Source of the DNA: Burkholderia stagnalis
GTDB lineage: Bacteria > Pseudomonadota > Gammaproteobacteria > Burkholderiales > Burkholderiaceae
Direction of reading: 5' to 3'
Assembly: GCF_902830275.1 (NCBI RefSeq)
Contig: NZ_CADESW010000008.1
Location: 203,166 to 267,165, forward strand
DNA: 64,000 nt
The notes under the pieces were generated by a model that ran no database searches, was not told where the DNA came from, and saw nothing but the letters and a program-made list of their open reading frames with translations. Of this stretch, positions 37,201 to 44,218 are shown one piece after another (position 1 is the stretch's first letter; each line of letters opens with the position of its first letter). Made by a program: the position numbers and the translations under genes.

Positions 37201-37852
37201 TATCCGCCACGTCGAGCACGAACACCGGAGCGGCCCAGCGCAACGTGTCGGTGATACGTGCGAGGCGCACGTCAAGCGCGCCGATGCCACGTCGAGGCGC
37301 CGGCAGTTCGGCCGTGCCATCGACGGTCAATACGACTGCATCCACCGGCCTGCGGCGACGCAACCGGTACAGACGTTTCAGCCATGCTTCGTCGGGCAGA
37401 TCGCCGTCGCCGGCCTTGCTCCAGAGCAGGACAGCGTCGTCGGTCACCAGCCAGCCGGTTTCCGTCAGCTCGGGCAGCAATCGTGCAATCGCCGAATCAT
37501 GCCCCGTCAGCAGCAACCACGGCTGGCGATAGTGCCAGCGCATGCCGTACCGGCCGCACAGAATATGACGCAGTCCGGCAAAAGGATCGGATGGCGTGGC
37601 CGGCTGGCTTGTCGGCGCGACATCGACGATTTCAGCCGAGCCGACCTCGTGCGCCGCCGCCTTCCGGTCGGCCCGTCGCACCAGCAGCGCGTAGACGATG
37701 ACGACGACGAGGAACAGCATGACCACCGCGCACACGGCGAGCAGCCGTTCTCTCATCGCGGGCAACCCGATCAAATCGCCCTTGCCGAGTACGAAGAGCG
37801 CGGCGCCGATCAGCGCCATGAAAAAAGCGGCCAGTTTGAAATTCAAACGCAT
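34226..37852 (-). CDS. tssM: Type VI secretion membrane-complex protein TssM (IcmF-like)
   Basis: A 1208-residue inner-membrane protein that links TssL and TssJ. Two membrane helices lie at about 8-24 and 37-58, with a third near 365-385 (VVAFIALGLWTAGMLIS), followed by the large periplasmic part with an IcmF-related helical region and a C-terminal beta domain that binds TssJ. In the cytoplasmic domain the position of the usual Walker A reads LLLTGHDSAIARLLPEL, without the GK(S/T) of nucleotide-binding TssM proteins, so this copy probably does not hydrolyse NTP. The gene is 13 bases downstream of a 424-codon membrane-protein gene. Confidence 0.92.
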   Translation of the reverse strand: MRLNFKLAAFFMALIGAALFVLGKGDLIGLPAMRERLLAVCAVVMLFLVVVIVYALLVRRADRKAAAHEVGSAEIVDVAPTSQPATPSDPFAGLRHILCGRYGMRWHYRQPWLLLTGHDSAIARLLPELTETGWLVTDDAVLLWSKAGDGDLPDEAWLKRLYRLRRRRPVDAVVLTVDGTAELPAPRRGIGALDVRLARITDTLRWAAPVFVLDVADSDPVEGVETPLTGCEFPRHAERGTIEAALHAVRLQLANRGIVQLSRNARNLYAAKLSSRLDTRTAPLAGWIAGMFGGDTDPAFGKRYRRQHVGGAFFAPYPAPVEGREKDTPSGAELSLWRHLGGVARTVPGRCVGWHPATVCSVVAFIALGLWTAGMLISALSNASEVQRTKQALHTLDAAPDSAARLRALLALQQRIDFYESRARQHAPLLSRFGMNRDRETLAALWHPYSRTSLGALVTPIRQNLEATLVDLGQMQTEQVDDQTSRIALAGHEALKTYLMLAEPDRADAAFMTPQLGHYWSTSANLRAGEKLDLSERLLGFYARHLKSHPDWRIQPRQDLVNAARQTLLSVIGVKNSEDTVYKGVIDAVGNRYPDQTLASLAAGTDARGLLKASASVPGVFTRQAYEGAIEAAIDEAAKRNGIANDWVLGGSSQRQAPEHSAASMKASLTSRYFADYADHWQGFMNALQWEPAPTLPSAIQQLKLMADARQSPVIALMKSIEYQGGAGALKTSLSDTLVDKAQQVFGGKADGPQAAKPDPAGPLGASFGPVLRIVAQGDVNRGGSSDLSLQRFMERVTTLRLKLQQISDSPDADARARQVAQALFQGKGSELADTQAYAQLIAASLGAQWAGLGDALFVRPVAQATQTVLQPAQASLNAAWRRTIVATWNRSFAGRYPFADTGNDASIPELARFLRPQGGLIGAFLGSQLAGVLELQGDQWEPAAAGSTAVTFDPDFLRAMNLLQRIAGHLLAQGEPQYRFDLRPVPTAGVTDTIFTLDGQSLHYYNQQETWQPLTWPSNRTQGLGTRLQWQTDTAGTNKQFEFGGRWGLVRMLERARVQPVDSATFLLTWQAAPDTRAPGAVRPASAVSAASATTVSNADDEEGDEATAVADPADSLTAQGPLTPASMTLTYPLSFMLRTEVGKGPLELLALRQFVLPPRIFAVNAPYAGKSVRKSARTDGPPPLPRAMLDAAKHADTPLPGGLRPL

Positions 37853-37865
37853 CGTGGCATCCAGG

Positions 37866-39140
37866 TCAGTGTTGCGGCGCGACTACCGCCACCGTCAGCC
37901 GTTCCGCCTCGGAAATGCTGATCAGCTGCGTTCGCGCTGAAATCTTCGCGCGCTCCAGCGCAAGGGCCAGACATAGCCATGGCGCGGCGATGCCGGACAC
38001 ACCCAGCCGCAAGTCGATGTCGTGTTGGCCAGCAAGGTTCGGTGTCTTCATCACGCCCACGCCGACGGCGTCGAGATGACCGGCCAGCGCCCGGTTCAGC
38101 GGCGATTCCGCGCCGCCGGTCATCCAGTGATCGGTCAGTTCCGGCCCCTGGACGCGGCCCCATAGCAGCGCCTGCGTCACGCCCTGCCCAAGCCCCTTTT
38201 CATCACGTTGTTCAGGGCGAAAAAACAGCGCCTGGCTGGCAAGCCGCTTGCGCGCGGTCAGCGGAGCAGGCGCCAGCATCAGGATGACACCCGCCTCGGC
38301 CGCGCCGTCCGCCGGGGGCGTGTTCAGCAACGCGTTGAGTTGCACGACGCAAAGCAGGACCACAGCATCCGCGATTTCGGCTTCCTTTCCGTCGATCCAG
38401 CGGTCCGCCGAAATCAGTTCGGGGGCTGTCGTCGCGATTTCCGGCTTGAGCGCCGGGCCCAGTTGACAGGCGGTCCAGCACGCGCTCCAGATCGTTTCGA
38501 TTTCAGGTGCAGAAAGCTGCGTGGCGATGCTCAACCGGACCACCATCTTCGTCCGTTCGGGTATCGCGCGCAGTGCCGGCGCAACCTGACGCAGCAGTGC
38601 GTCGAACAGGAATTTCAAGAGCTCTCGGTGTCGTTCGTCATCCGTGTTGTCGCCGGCGGGCAACCAGACACCGCCCTCCGGCTCGATCCAGCGCGCGCTG
38701 ACGACTTCCTGGTCGCCAGGAAAGCGGCTTCGCGGCGCCAACGCCAGCCGCTTTTGCACGACGGCATCGGCTGTGTTGTCGATCGGCTCTACGGAAAAGA
38801 CGAAACCTGAACCGAGCACATGCAGCGGAACGCGGGCCCGGCGGTGGACGCGTTCGAGATAGTCGCGCCGCGCGGTGTTGTAGTCGATCGCACGTTGCCG
38901 AGGAACCTGCAATACGCCGAGATAGGCGAGGAACGGAATCAGCCAGCCGAGGATCGGAAAGACGACGGCACAGGTCCAGAACCAGGGCGTATTCGTCGGT
39001 TCGCCGGCTGGCCAGAAGCGAACGACGCACAATGCGCCGCCACCGGTCAGGATGACAAACAAGAACGCCCATGCCAGCCACGCCGGCTTGATCGTCGGAA
39101 CGTCCCGGGCAGGGCCGATCCGGAGCAGGTCGTAAGCCAT
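37866..39140 (-). CDS. T6SS-associated membrane protein of unknown function
   Basis: A 424-residue protein with two N-terminal membrane helices (about 21-44 WLAWAFLFVILTGGGALCVV, and 54-76) and a 340-residue soluble part that is probably periplasmic or cytoplasmic; topology is not certain. No known domain is recognised. Two stretches, LLCVVQLNALLN and GVILMLAPAPLTARKRLA, look like core strands of an alpha/beta domain. It lies between PAAR and tssM; the start ATG at 39140 overlaps the PAAR stop (TGATG), and an in-frame GTG at 39143 is an alternative. The tight spacing points to a T6SS role. Confidence 0.7.
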   Translation of the reverse strand: MAYDLLRIGPARDVPTIKPAWLAWAFLFVILTGGGALCVVRFWPAGEPTNTPWFWTCAVVFPILGWLIPFLAYLGVLQVPRQRAIDYNTARRDYLERVHRRARVPLHVLGSGFVFSVEPIDNTADAVVQKRLALAPRSRFPGDQEVVSARWIEPEGGVWLPAGDNTDDERHRELLKFLFDALLRQVAPALRAIPERTKMVVRLSIATQLSAPEIETIWSACWTACQLGPALKPEIATTAPELISADRWIDGKEAEIADAVVLLCVVQLNALLNTPPADGAAEAGVILMLAPAPLTARKRLASQALFFRPEQRDEKGLGQGVTQALLWGRVQGPELTDHWMTGGAESPLNRALAGHLDAVGVGVMKTPNLAGQHDIDLRLGVSGIAAPWLCLALALERAKISARTQLISISEAERLTVAVVAPQH

Positions 39141-39397
39141 CACGTGCTGCTCGTCACCTTGCTGGACGCGATCAGGACGGCTCCGCAGCGGGTCTTGTAG
39201 CCGTGGAATGCAAGCGGCAGATTGCCGTCGAGCATTCTGTCATTGCCCTCGGCGATTTCGTTGTCGCCGCACATCGGACACGACACCTTGTCGGTCTTGC
39301 GTGCCGCGCCGCGGCCGTTCAGCTTCACGCGCGACGAACCCGTCAGTACCTTGCCGCCGTGGCTCGTTTCGTCGCCGATGTAAATGACGTTTGGCAT
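39140..39397 (-). CDS. PAAR-domain spike-tip protein
   Basis: An 85-residue stand-alone PAAR protein that would cap the VgrG spike. The PAAR pattern is visible as GDETSHGGKVLTGSSRVKLN near the N-terminus, then KVSCPMCGDNEIAEG and MLDGNLPLAFHGYKTRCGA. Three cysteines and the His residues fit the zinc site at the cone tip. There is no C-terminal effector extension. It overlaps the downstream membrane-protein start by two bases and lies just after an ankyrin lipoprotein gene. Confidence 0.85.
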   Translation of the reverse strand: MPNVIYIGDETSHGGKVLTGSSRVKLNGRGAARKTDKVSCPMCGDNEIAEGNDRMLDGNLPLAFHGYKTRCGAVLIASSKVTSST

Positions 39398-39461
39398 AGC
39401 TCTTGTTCTTGAAGTTTTAATGGGAAATCGATCGCTGACGCTCACGGCTCGGCACGAGCTA

Positions 39462-40859
39462 TTAGTCGCTCGACTTCTCGCATACGATGCGTTGCTCGTC
39501 CTCGGTTTTGCAAACGATGGAAACGCCGTAATACGTGATCGGAAGACCTTCCTGCTCGAGCGAAACAGTCGTTGAAAAACCGGCACTATCTATTTTCAGA
39601 TTCGCCAGACCTTTGCACTCACTCCGCGACGCAGCCAATCCAAACCAAAGTTCGTAATCTGTGTTTTTATTAAAATATTTCTTATTGATGTCGTCGATAA
39701 AAATAAGGATGGACTTTTTCGCCATGCGATCACGTGTGCTTTTAGACGCACATTCGGTGAGATCCCAACTTGCCATAAGGGCTGCCTGGTCGCTGACTTC
39801 CGCGCCCGCCTTCAGCAACAGATCACGCGCCTCCGGGGTGGCCTTCACCAATGCCGACCGACCTTCGTTATCCTTGAGATTGACGTTTGCACGAGCCGAC
39901 AGCAGTACCTTCATCAATTCGAGCTTGCCCTTGTTCGCAGCGAGCGCCAGTGTCGCGCTACCATCCAGATCGACCGCATCGACGCTCGCTCCGGCAGCCA
40001 GCAATTCCTTCGCTATCCCTACATCCAGGGCGGGCCCATCGATGTTGTAGCCGACGTATTCCAATGCCGCCGAGCCGAAACGATTACGCGCATTGACGTC
40101 GAGCCCTTTTTTCAAAAGGAAACGCACCACATCGATATCGTTCGCCCGGACGGCACGCATCAGCAACGAGTCACGATCATTGTTCAAAACCCGCAGATCC
40201 GCGCCGGCGTCGGCCAGTGTCGTGAGAAGTGACAAACGTGTCGCGACTACACGATCGACGGTCGACAGGTCCTCGCGAGGCCTCGGAAGATGGCGATGTC
40301 TCAGCCTTTCATCCTCGCGAAAATACAACTCGGGAGCGCTGATTTCGCCGTCAGACGCATGCGGTGGACGGATTTCCCGAATCAGATCGTCATCGTCGTC
40401 TGATTCGTACGGTTGCCACAGCGCATACCAGGCTACGGAATTGCCTTCGCTGTCCGTTGCGTTGACATCCGCGCCGGCACGCATGAGCGCATTGACCACA
40501 TCCAGGCTCCTCGCCTGCCGCAGTGCGAACATCAGTGCCGTGCTGCCCTTCCCCGCCACGCTGGCGGGCTTGGCTCCCGCAGCGATCAGCCTCTCGACAA
40601 TATCGGCCCGCCCACGGGCGGCCGCGATCATCAAGCCGTCAATGCCGTCCGCGTTGGCGCGGTTCACACCCTTGTACCGGCTGCTGATTTTCTTTATCGC
40701 GGCGTCGACCTGTGGGAGTTCGTCATACTTCACCGCGGACAGGAATGCGTCCGTGTCGCTTGCCGAGCCGCAACCGACGAGAAGGCTCGACAGAAGCAGG
40801 ATCAATCCGCACGAGTATCGATTGCTGACTTGCCTGACACCGCGCCAATCCAAAAACAT
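39462..40859 (-). CDS. Ankyrin-repeat lipoprotein
   Basis: A 465-residue predicted lipoprotein: signal CGLILLLSSLLVGCGS with lipobox LVGC at about residues 25-28. Ankyrin repeats follow (for example GIDGLMIAAARGRADIVERL, NDRDSLLMRAVRANDIDVVR, GSATLALAANKGKLELMKVL), interrupted by an acidic insert (ESDDDDDL) near residue 155. The C-terminal 110 residues lack repeats and have four cysteines. The ATG at 40859 was chosen because the signal sequence starts there. Periplasmic ankyrin lipoproteins beside T6SS loci often act as immunity proteins; that is possible here but no cognate effector adjoins it. Confidence 0.75.
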   Translation of the reverse strand: MFLDWRGVRQVSNRYSCGLILLLSSLLVGCGSASDTDAFLSAVKYDELPQVDAAIKKISSRYKGVNRANADGIDGLMIAAARGRADIVERLIAAGAKPASVAGKGSTALMFALRQARSLDVVNALMRAGADVNATDSEGNSVAWYALWQPYESDDDDDLIREIRPPHASDGEISAPELYFREDERLRHRHLPRPREDLSTVDRVVATRLSLLTTLADAGADLRVLNNDRDSLLMRAVRANDIDVVRFLLKKGLDVNARNRFGSAALEYVGYNIDGPALDVGIAKELLAAGASVDAVDLDGSATLALAANKGKLELMKVLLSARANVNLKDNEGRSALVKATPEARDLLLKAGAEVSDQAALMASWDLTECASKSTRDRMAKKSILIFIDDINKKYFNKNTDYELWFGLAASRSECKGLANLKIDSAGFSTTVSLEQEGLPITYYGVSIVCKTEDEQRIVCEKSSD

Positions 40860-41065
40860 TGTGCTTGCCCTCGTTGATTCATTTGTGTCGCGCTGGTAAG
40901 CGGTGCGTGAAGCTTTTCGGATGACTGGATGCCGATGCCTCATATCGCGCTGTGGCTTACCGCAGCGACTGTCGATCGGCGAAGTACCGCAGCAGCGTTC
41001 TTCTGTCGGCTGGAAATGTCGGCTCTTGGAACGGTCCAATCTAATGCCAATCACTGCAGTTCCGC

Positions 41066-42007
41066 CTACCGATATCCCGGGGGATTCAGACTGGAATCCC
41101 GCACATATGGGTCGCCCGGCTCGATTCGGCACGCCGCCTCGACGTCCGCCGGCCACCTCGGCACCTTGCTCGTCGCTCGGTTCACCAGACGACCGATGAA
41201 GAACAGAACATGGAACGGGGACATCAGCCATTTGAAGACCGGATTCCATGCATCGTTCGACACGAGCGCGATCCAGCCCTGGTACAGCGTTTCGCGTTTG
41301 TCTGCGATCGGCAGATACAACCCAAGCCCGGGCGCGTTGAGTACGGCGCGAGGACCTTCTTCCATGTATCGGCGGATGAACTCCCAGTGACGCAGGCAGT
41401 ATTCCCGGCTGGTTGATGCGTAACCGAAGACGAACATCTCTTCGACTGTCTTCGGATCCTTGAGCACAAGGCCACATATGCCGAGCGTGCGGACGCCTGC
41501 CGACACCTGCATGTTGACCCGCAAGGCGAAGTACACGTTATCCCACGACGCCTTCAGCACCGTGCCGTCACCACGAAAGACGTAAACCATGCGCGTTCGG
41601 CGGTTAAGGCGAATGGGGTAGTGTGTGTATCCGAACCATTCTCCAATTTTCTTAAAGAAAACAACAAAAACTACGACGCCAAACAGCATAAGTATTGTTA
41701 TTCCAAATAACGCAGCCGTCATTTCCCACTGATCCCGACGATCCCATTCAGAATTCAAGTAGAAATCAAATAGCGCAGACCCCCAAATTTTCACGAGTAC
41801 CCAACCAAATAACCCGACGGCCCATATACCTATGATGCTCATCAACCCTCGATTTTTATGAAACCCATCTACTAGCTCGATATACGTCGAGTTCATCTTG
41901 ATTACCATCGCAGATGCATGGGGATCCGCAACACGCTGCTTGATGAGAAGATGCCATTCACGGTCCTGCTCAGTCAGCGGGCGTTGTTTTTTGCTTGTCG
42001 TAAACAT
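41066..42007 (-). CDS. Probable immunity/partner membrane protein, copy 2 (DUF6708-like)
   Basis: A 313-residue protein with a soluble N-terminus, a two-helix membrane hairpin (about 54-80 and 97-122), then a soluble domain beginning KKIGEWFGYTHYPIRLNRRT and a short hydrophobic patch near 270. I think it belongs to DUF6708, which is common beside T6SS effectors; that label is by eye. Its ATG overlaps the stop of the orphan effector fragment (TAATG). It is nearly identical to the copy at 43280-44218 in its C-terminal 190 residues, but the membrane hairpin is almost unrelated. Likely role: membrane immunity to a pore-forming effector (inference). Confidence 0.75.
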   Translation of the reverse strand: MFTTSKKQRPLTEQDREWHLLIKQRVADPHASAMVIKMNSTYIELVDGFHKNRGLMSIIGIWAVGLFGWVLVKIWGSALFDFYLNSEWDRRDQWEMTAALFGITILMLFGVVVFVVFFKKIGEWFGYTHYPIRLNRRTRMVYVFRGDGTVLKASWDNVYFALRVNMQVSAGVRTLGICGLVLKDPKTVEEMFVFGYASTSREYCLRHWEFIRRYMEEGPRAVLNAPGLGLYLPIADKRETLYQGWIALVSNDAWNPVFKWLMSPFHVLFFIGRLVNRATSKVPRWPADVEAACRIEPGDPYVRDSSLNPPGYR

Positions 42008-43218
42008 TACGCCCCCGCCATCGCCTTATTGAAGTCCGATTGCTCGACTTTTGGCTCGTCGTAGCGACTCGGCGTCGGCAAGACACCCCAATAGGTTCTT
42101 TCCAACCATTGAGAAAAAATGTCGCCTTTGATGTGATCGATCAACATACCTAGCGCCACCAGTACGACAGCCAGTACCACGCCCCACCCGGTCAGACTCA
42201 AGCCGAATAGCATCGTGGCTCCACCAGCAGCGGCAAAAGCAGCCCATCCAGCAAGCCCTGCCGCAAGCACTCCAACGAATCCAGAAATGCCCTGGAGCAT
42301 CATCAGCCCCCATTTATTTTGATACCAGCTATCAACAACGTCCGCAAAATCCATCGCCGCCGACACCCCCCAAACCACCGCATTCACCACCCCCACCGCC
42401 CGCAACGCAATATCCGCCCGCGCTGCCAACCGCTCGCCTGCCCGCCGCTCCGCCATCCCCGTCGCATACAAATTCCGCCACGTCCCATACGCCTTCACCA
42501 CCGTACCGCCCCCCACCGCAATCGAACCCACGAACATCGCGCCACCCAGCGTCTCCCGCAAATCCTGCTGCCCCGTCTTCTGGAACGACAGCGCCTTCTC
42601 CTCGCTTTCCAGCAGCGCCTTCCACCCCGCGAACTCGCACATCCCGTCGATCATCGCCAGCGCCCCCGCCGACACCGTCCCAACCATCGGCGCACTCAGC
42701 CTCGCCCTCAGCAACCGGTACTCCCGTACGCTCCCCGGCGACGTCACCTTCTCCGCCAGCAACTTCACCTTCTTAGTCGGATCGCTGATCACCTTCACTT
42801 CGTTCTCGAGGTCATCGGTGATGAACACCACCATCCTCGATTCCGCCTGCCCCGCCGCCGCCACCCTCTTCTCGAACGACGCAAGATTCCCGCTCGCAAA
42901 GCTCCCCACCACCTGACGCTCCGCGTGCGTCGTCAACTGCCTCACCTGCTGCGCCGACAGCGGCTTGCCTTCCGCCTTGCCGGCATCCGCGACGTTGTCC
43001 ACGAACATCTGCGATAGCGTCTTGATCGTCTCCCGCGCCCCACCACTGATTTCCACCGTTCCCGCCGGCATCTTCAATGCCACACCCACCACCGCCATCC
43101 ACCGCGAGAGCGCCTTCTCCATCGCATTGCCGTTGTATTCACGCAAGGCCGTCGACACCTGCGCCCCGATCTGCGTCAGCACGTTCGCCACCGAATCCGG
43201 CAACAGCTTCGGCCGCGC
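41066..43218. repeat. Direct duplication of an effector-end/partner module
   Basis: This block repeats the adjacent block 43280-45429 in the same orientation. The effector part, 42007-43218, matches 44218-45429 with equal length (1212 bases), and each is followed by a partner gene with an overlapping start. The left breakpoint in the effector lies at the codons for ARPKLL. Identity is near complete except for about 42220-42345 and about 41640-41865, the membrane-segment codons. Confidence 0.9.
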
Positions 43219-43257
43219 CCGGTAGTTATCGATGATTTGCCCAGTCGCGAGGTTCAT
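42007..43257 (-). CDS. Orphan C-terminal effector fragment (pore-forming end, no delivery domain)
   Basis: A 416-residue open frame (ATG at 43257; a TTG at 43278 is an alternative just after the upstream stop). After 13 unrelated residues (MNLATGQIIDNYR) it is collinear with residues 620-1022 of the full effector next door and carries all its predicted C-terminal membrane helices. The N-terminal VasX-like region needed for delivery is missing. Upstream identity is very high, but one helix (residues about 303-348) differs at about half of its positions. The frame is intact and overlaps the start of partner copy 2. It may be a displaced specificity cassette that swaps into the full-length gene by recombination; it could also be a decaying copy. 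Confidence 0.7.
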   Translation of the reverse strand: MNLATGQIIDNYRARPKLLPDSVANVLTQIGAQVSTALREYNGNAMEKALSRWMAVVGVALKMPAGTVEISGGARETIKTLSQMFVDNVADAGKAEGKPLSAQQVRQLTTHAERQVVGSFASGNLASFEKRVAAAGQAESRMVVFITDDLENEVKVISDPTKKVKLLAEKVTSPGSVREYRLLRARLSAPMVGTVSAGALAMIDGMCEFAGWKALLESEEKALSFQKTGQQDLRETLGGAMFVGSIAVGGGTVVKAYGTWRNLYATGMAERRAGERLAARADIALRAVGVVNAVVWGVSAAMDFADVVDSWYQNKWGLMMLQGISGFVGVLAAGLAGWAAFAAAGGATMLFGLSLTGWGVVLAVVLVALGMLIDHIKGDIFSQWLERTYWGVLPTPSRYDEPKVEQSDFNKAMAGA

Positions 43258-43279
43258 CAGCGAAGCTCGGTTCTTCAAT

Positions 43280-44218
43280 TCACCGATATCCCGGCGGATT
43301 CAGGCTGGAATCCCGCACATACGGATCGCCCGGCTCGATTCGGCACGCCGCTTCCACATCCGCCGGCCACCTCGGCACCTTGCTCGTTACTCGGTTCACC
43401 AGACGACCGATGAAAAACGCCACATGAAACGGAAACATCAGCCATTTGAAGACCGGATTCCACGCGTCGTTCGACACAAGCTCGATCCAGCCCTGGTACA
43501 GCGTTTCGCGTTTGTCCGCGATCGGCAGATACAACCCAAGCCCGGGCGCGTTGAGCACGGCGCGCGGTCCTTCTTCCATGTATCGGCGAATAAACTCCCA
43601 GTGACGCAGGCAGTATTCCCGGCTGCTTGACGCGTAACCGAAGACGAACATTTCTTCGACTGTCTTGGAATCCTTGAGCACAAGGCCGCATATGCCGAGC
43701 GTGCGGACGCCCGCCACCTGCATGTTGACCCGCAAGGCAAAGTACACGTCGTCCCACGACGCCTTCAATACCGTACCGTCACCACGAAAGACGTAAACCA
43801 TGCGCGTTCGGCGGTTAAGGCGAATGGGGTAGTGCGTGTATCCGAACCATTCGCCAATTTTTCGAAGGAAAGTTACGCTGCCTAAAATTGTCGCCAGCAA
43901 AATTAGAGAGCAAACCCCAATCGCCAACAGCATTCTCCGCTCGTCATGCCGATTCCAATTCTGATCCATGTAGTGATCAAAAATTGCAACGCTGAAAAGC
44001 TGATAGAAAAACCATGCACACAGCACAAACGCAAGAACTCCAATAATGCTCATCAGGCCACGATTCGTGTGGTAACCATCAACAAGCTCCAGGTAAGTTG
44101 AATTCATCCTGATTGCCATCGCGGACGCATGAGGGTCTTCGGCACGGCGCTTAATGGGGAGATGCCATTCGCGATCCTGCTCAGTCAGAGGGCGTTCTTT
44201 TTTGCTAGTCGTAAACAT
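43280..44218 (-). CDS. Probable immunity/partner membrane protein, copy 1 (DUF6708-like)
   Basis: A 312-residue membrane protein that directly follows the full-length effector; ATG 44218 overlaps its stop (TGATG; a GTG at 44221 is also in frame). Layout as in copy 2: N-terminal soluble segment, hairpin of two helices (IIGVLAFVLCAWFFYQLF and LLAIGVCSLILLATILGS), soluble domain with VYVFRGDGTVLKASWDDVYF, and a C-terminal acidic tail. One residue is missing relative to copy 2 (NMQVAGVR against NMQVSAGVR). Coupled translation with a pore-forming effector and inner-membrane location support an immunity role, as for VasX/TsiV2 pairs. A chaperone role is the main alternative. Confidence 0.78.
   Translation of the reverse strand: MFTTSKKERPLTEQDREWHLPIKRRAEDPHASAMAIRMNSTYLELVDGYHTNRGLMSIIGVLAFVLCAWFFYQLFSVAIFDHYMDQNWNRHDERRMLLAIGVCSLILLATILGSVTFLRKIGEWFGYTHYPIRLNRRTRMVYVFRGDGTVLKASWDDVYFALRVNMQVAGVRTLGICGLVLKDSKTVEEMFVFGYASSSREYCLRHWEFIRRYMEEGPRAVLNAPGLGLYLPIADKRETLYQGWIELVSNDAWNPVFKWLMFPFHVAFFIGRLVNRVTSKVPRWPADVEAACRIEPGDPYVRDSSLNPPGYR

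Noticed and set aside
34388..37921. An 1177-codon plus-strand frame opposite tssM
   Set aside because: Shadow of tssM; low-complexity basic translation and no ribosome site.
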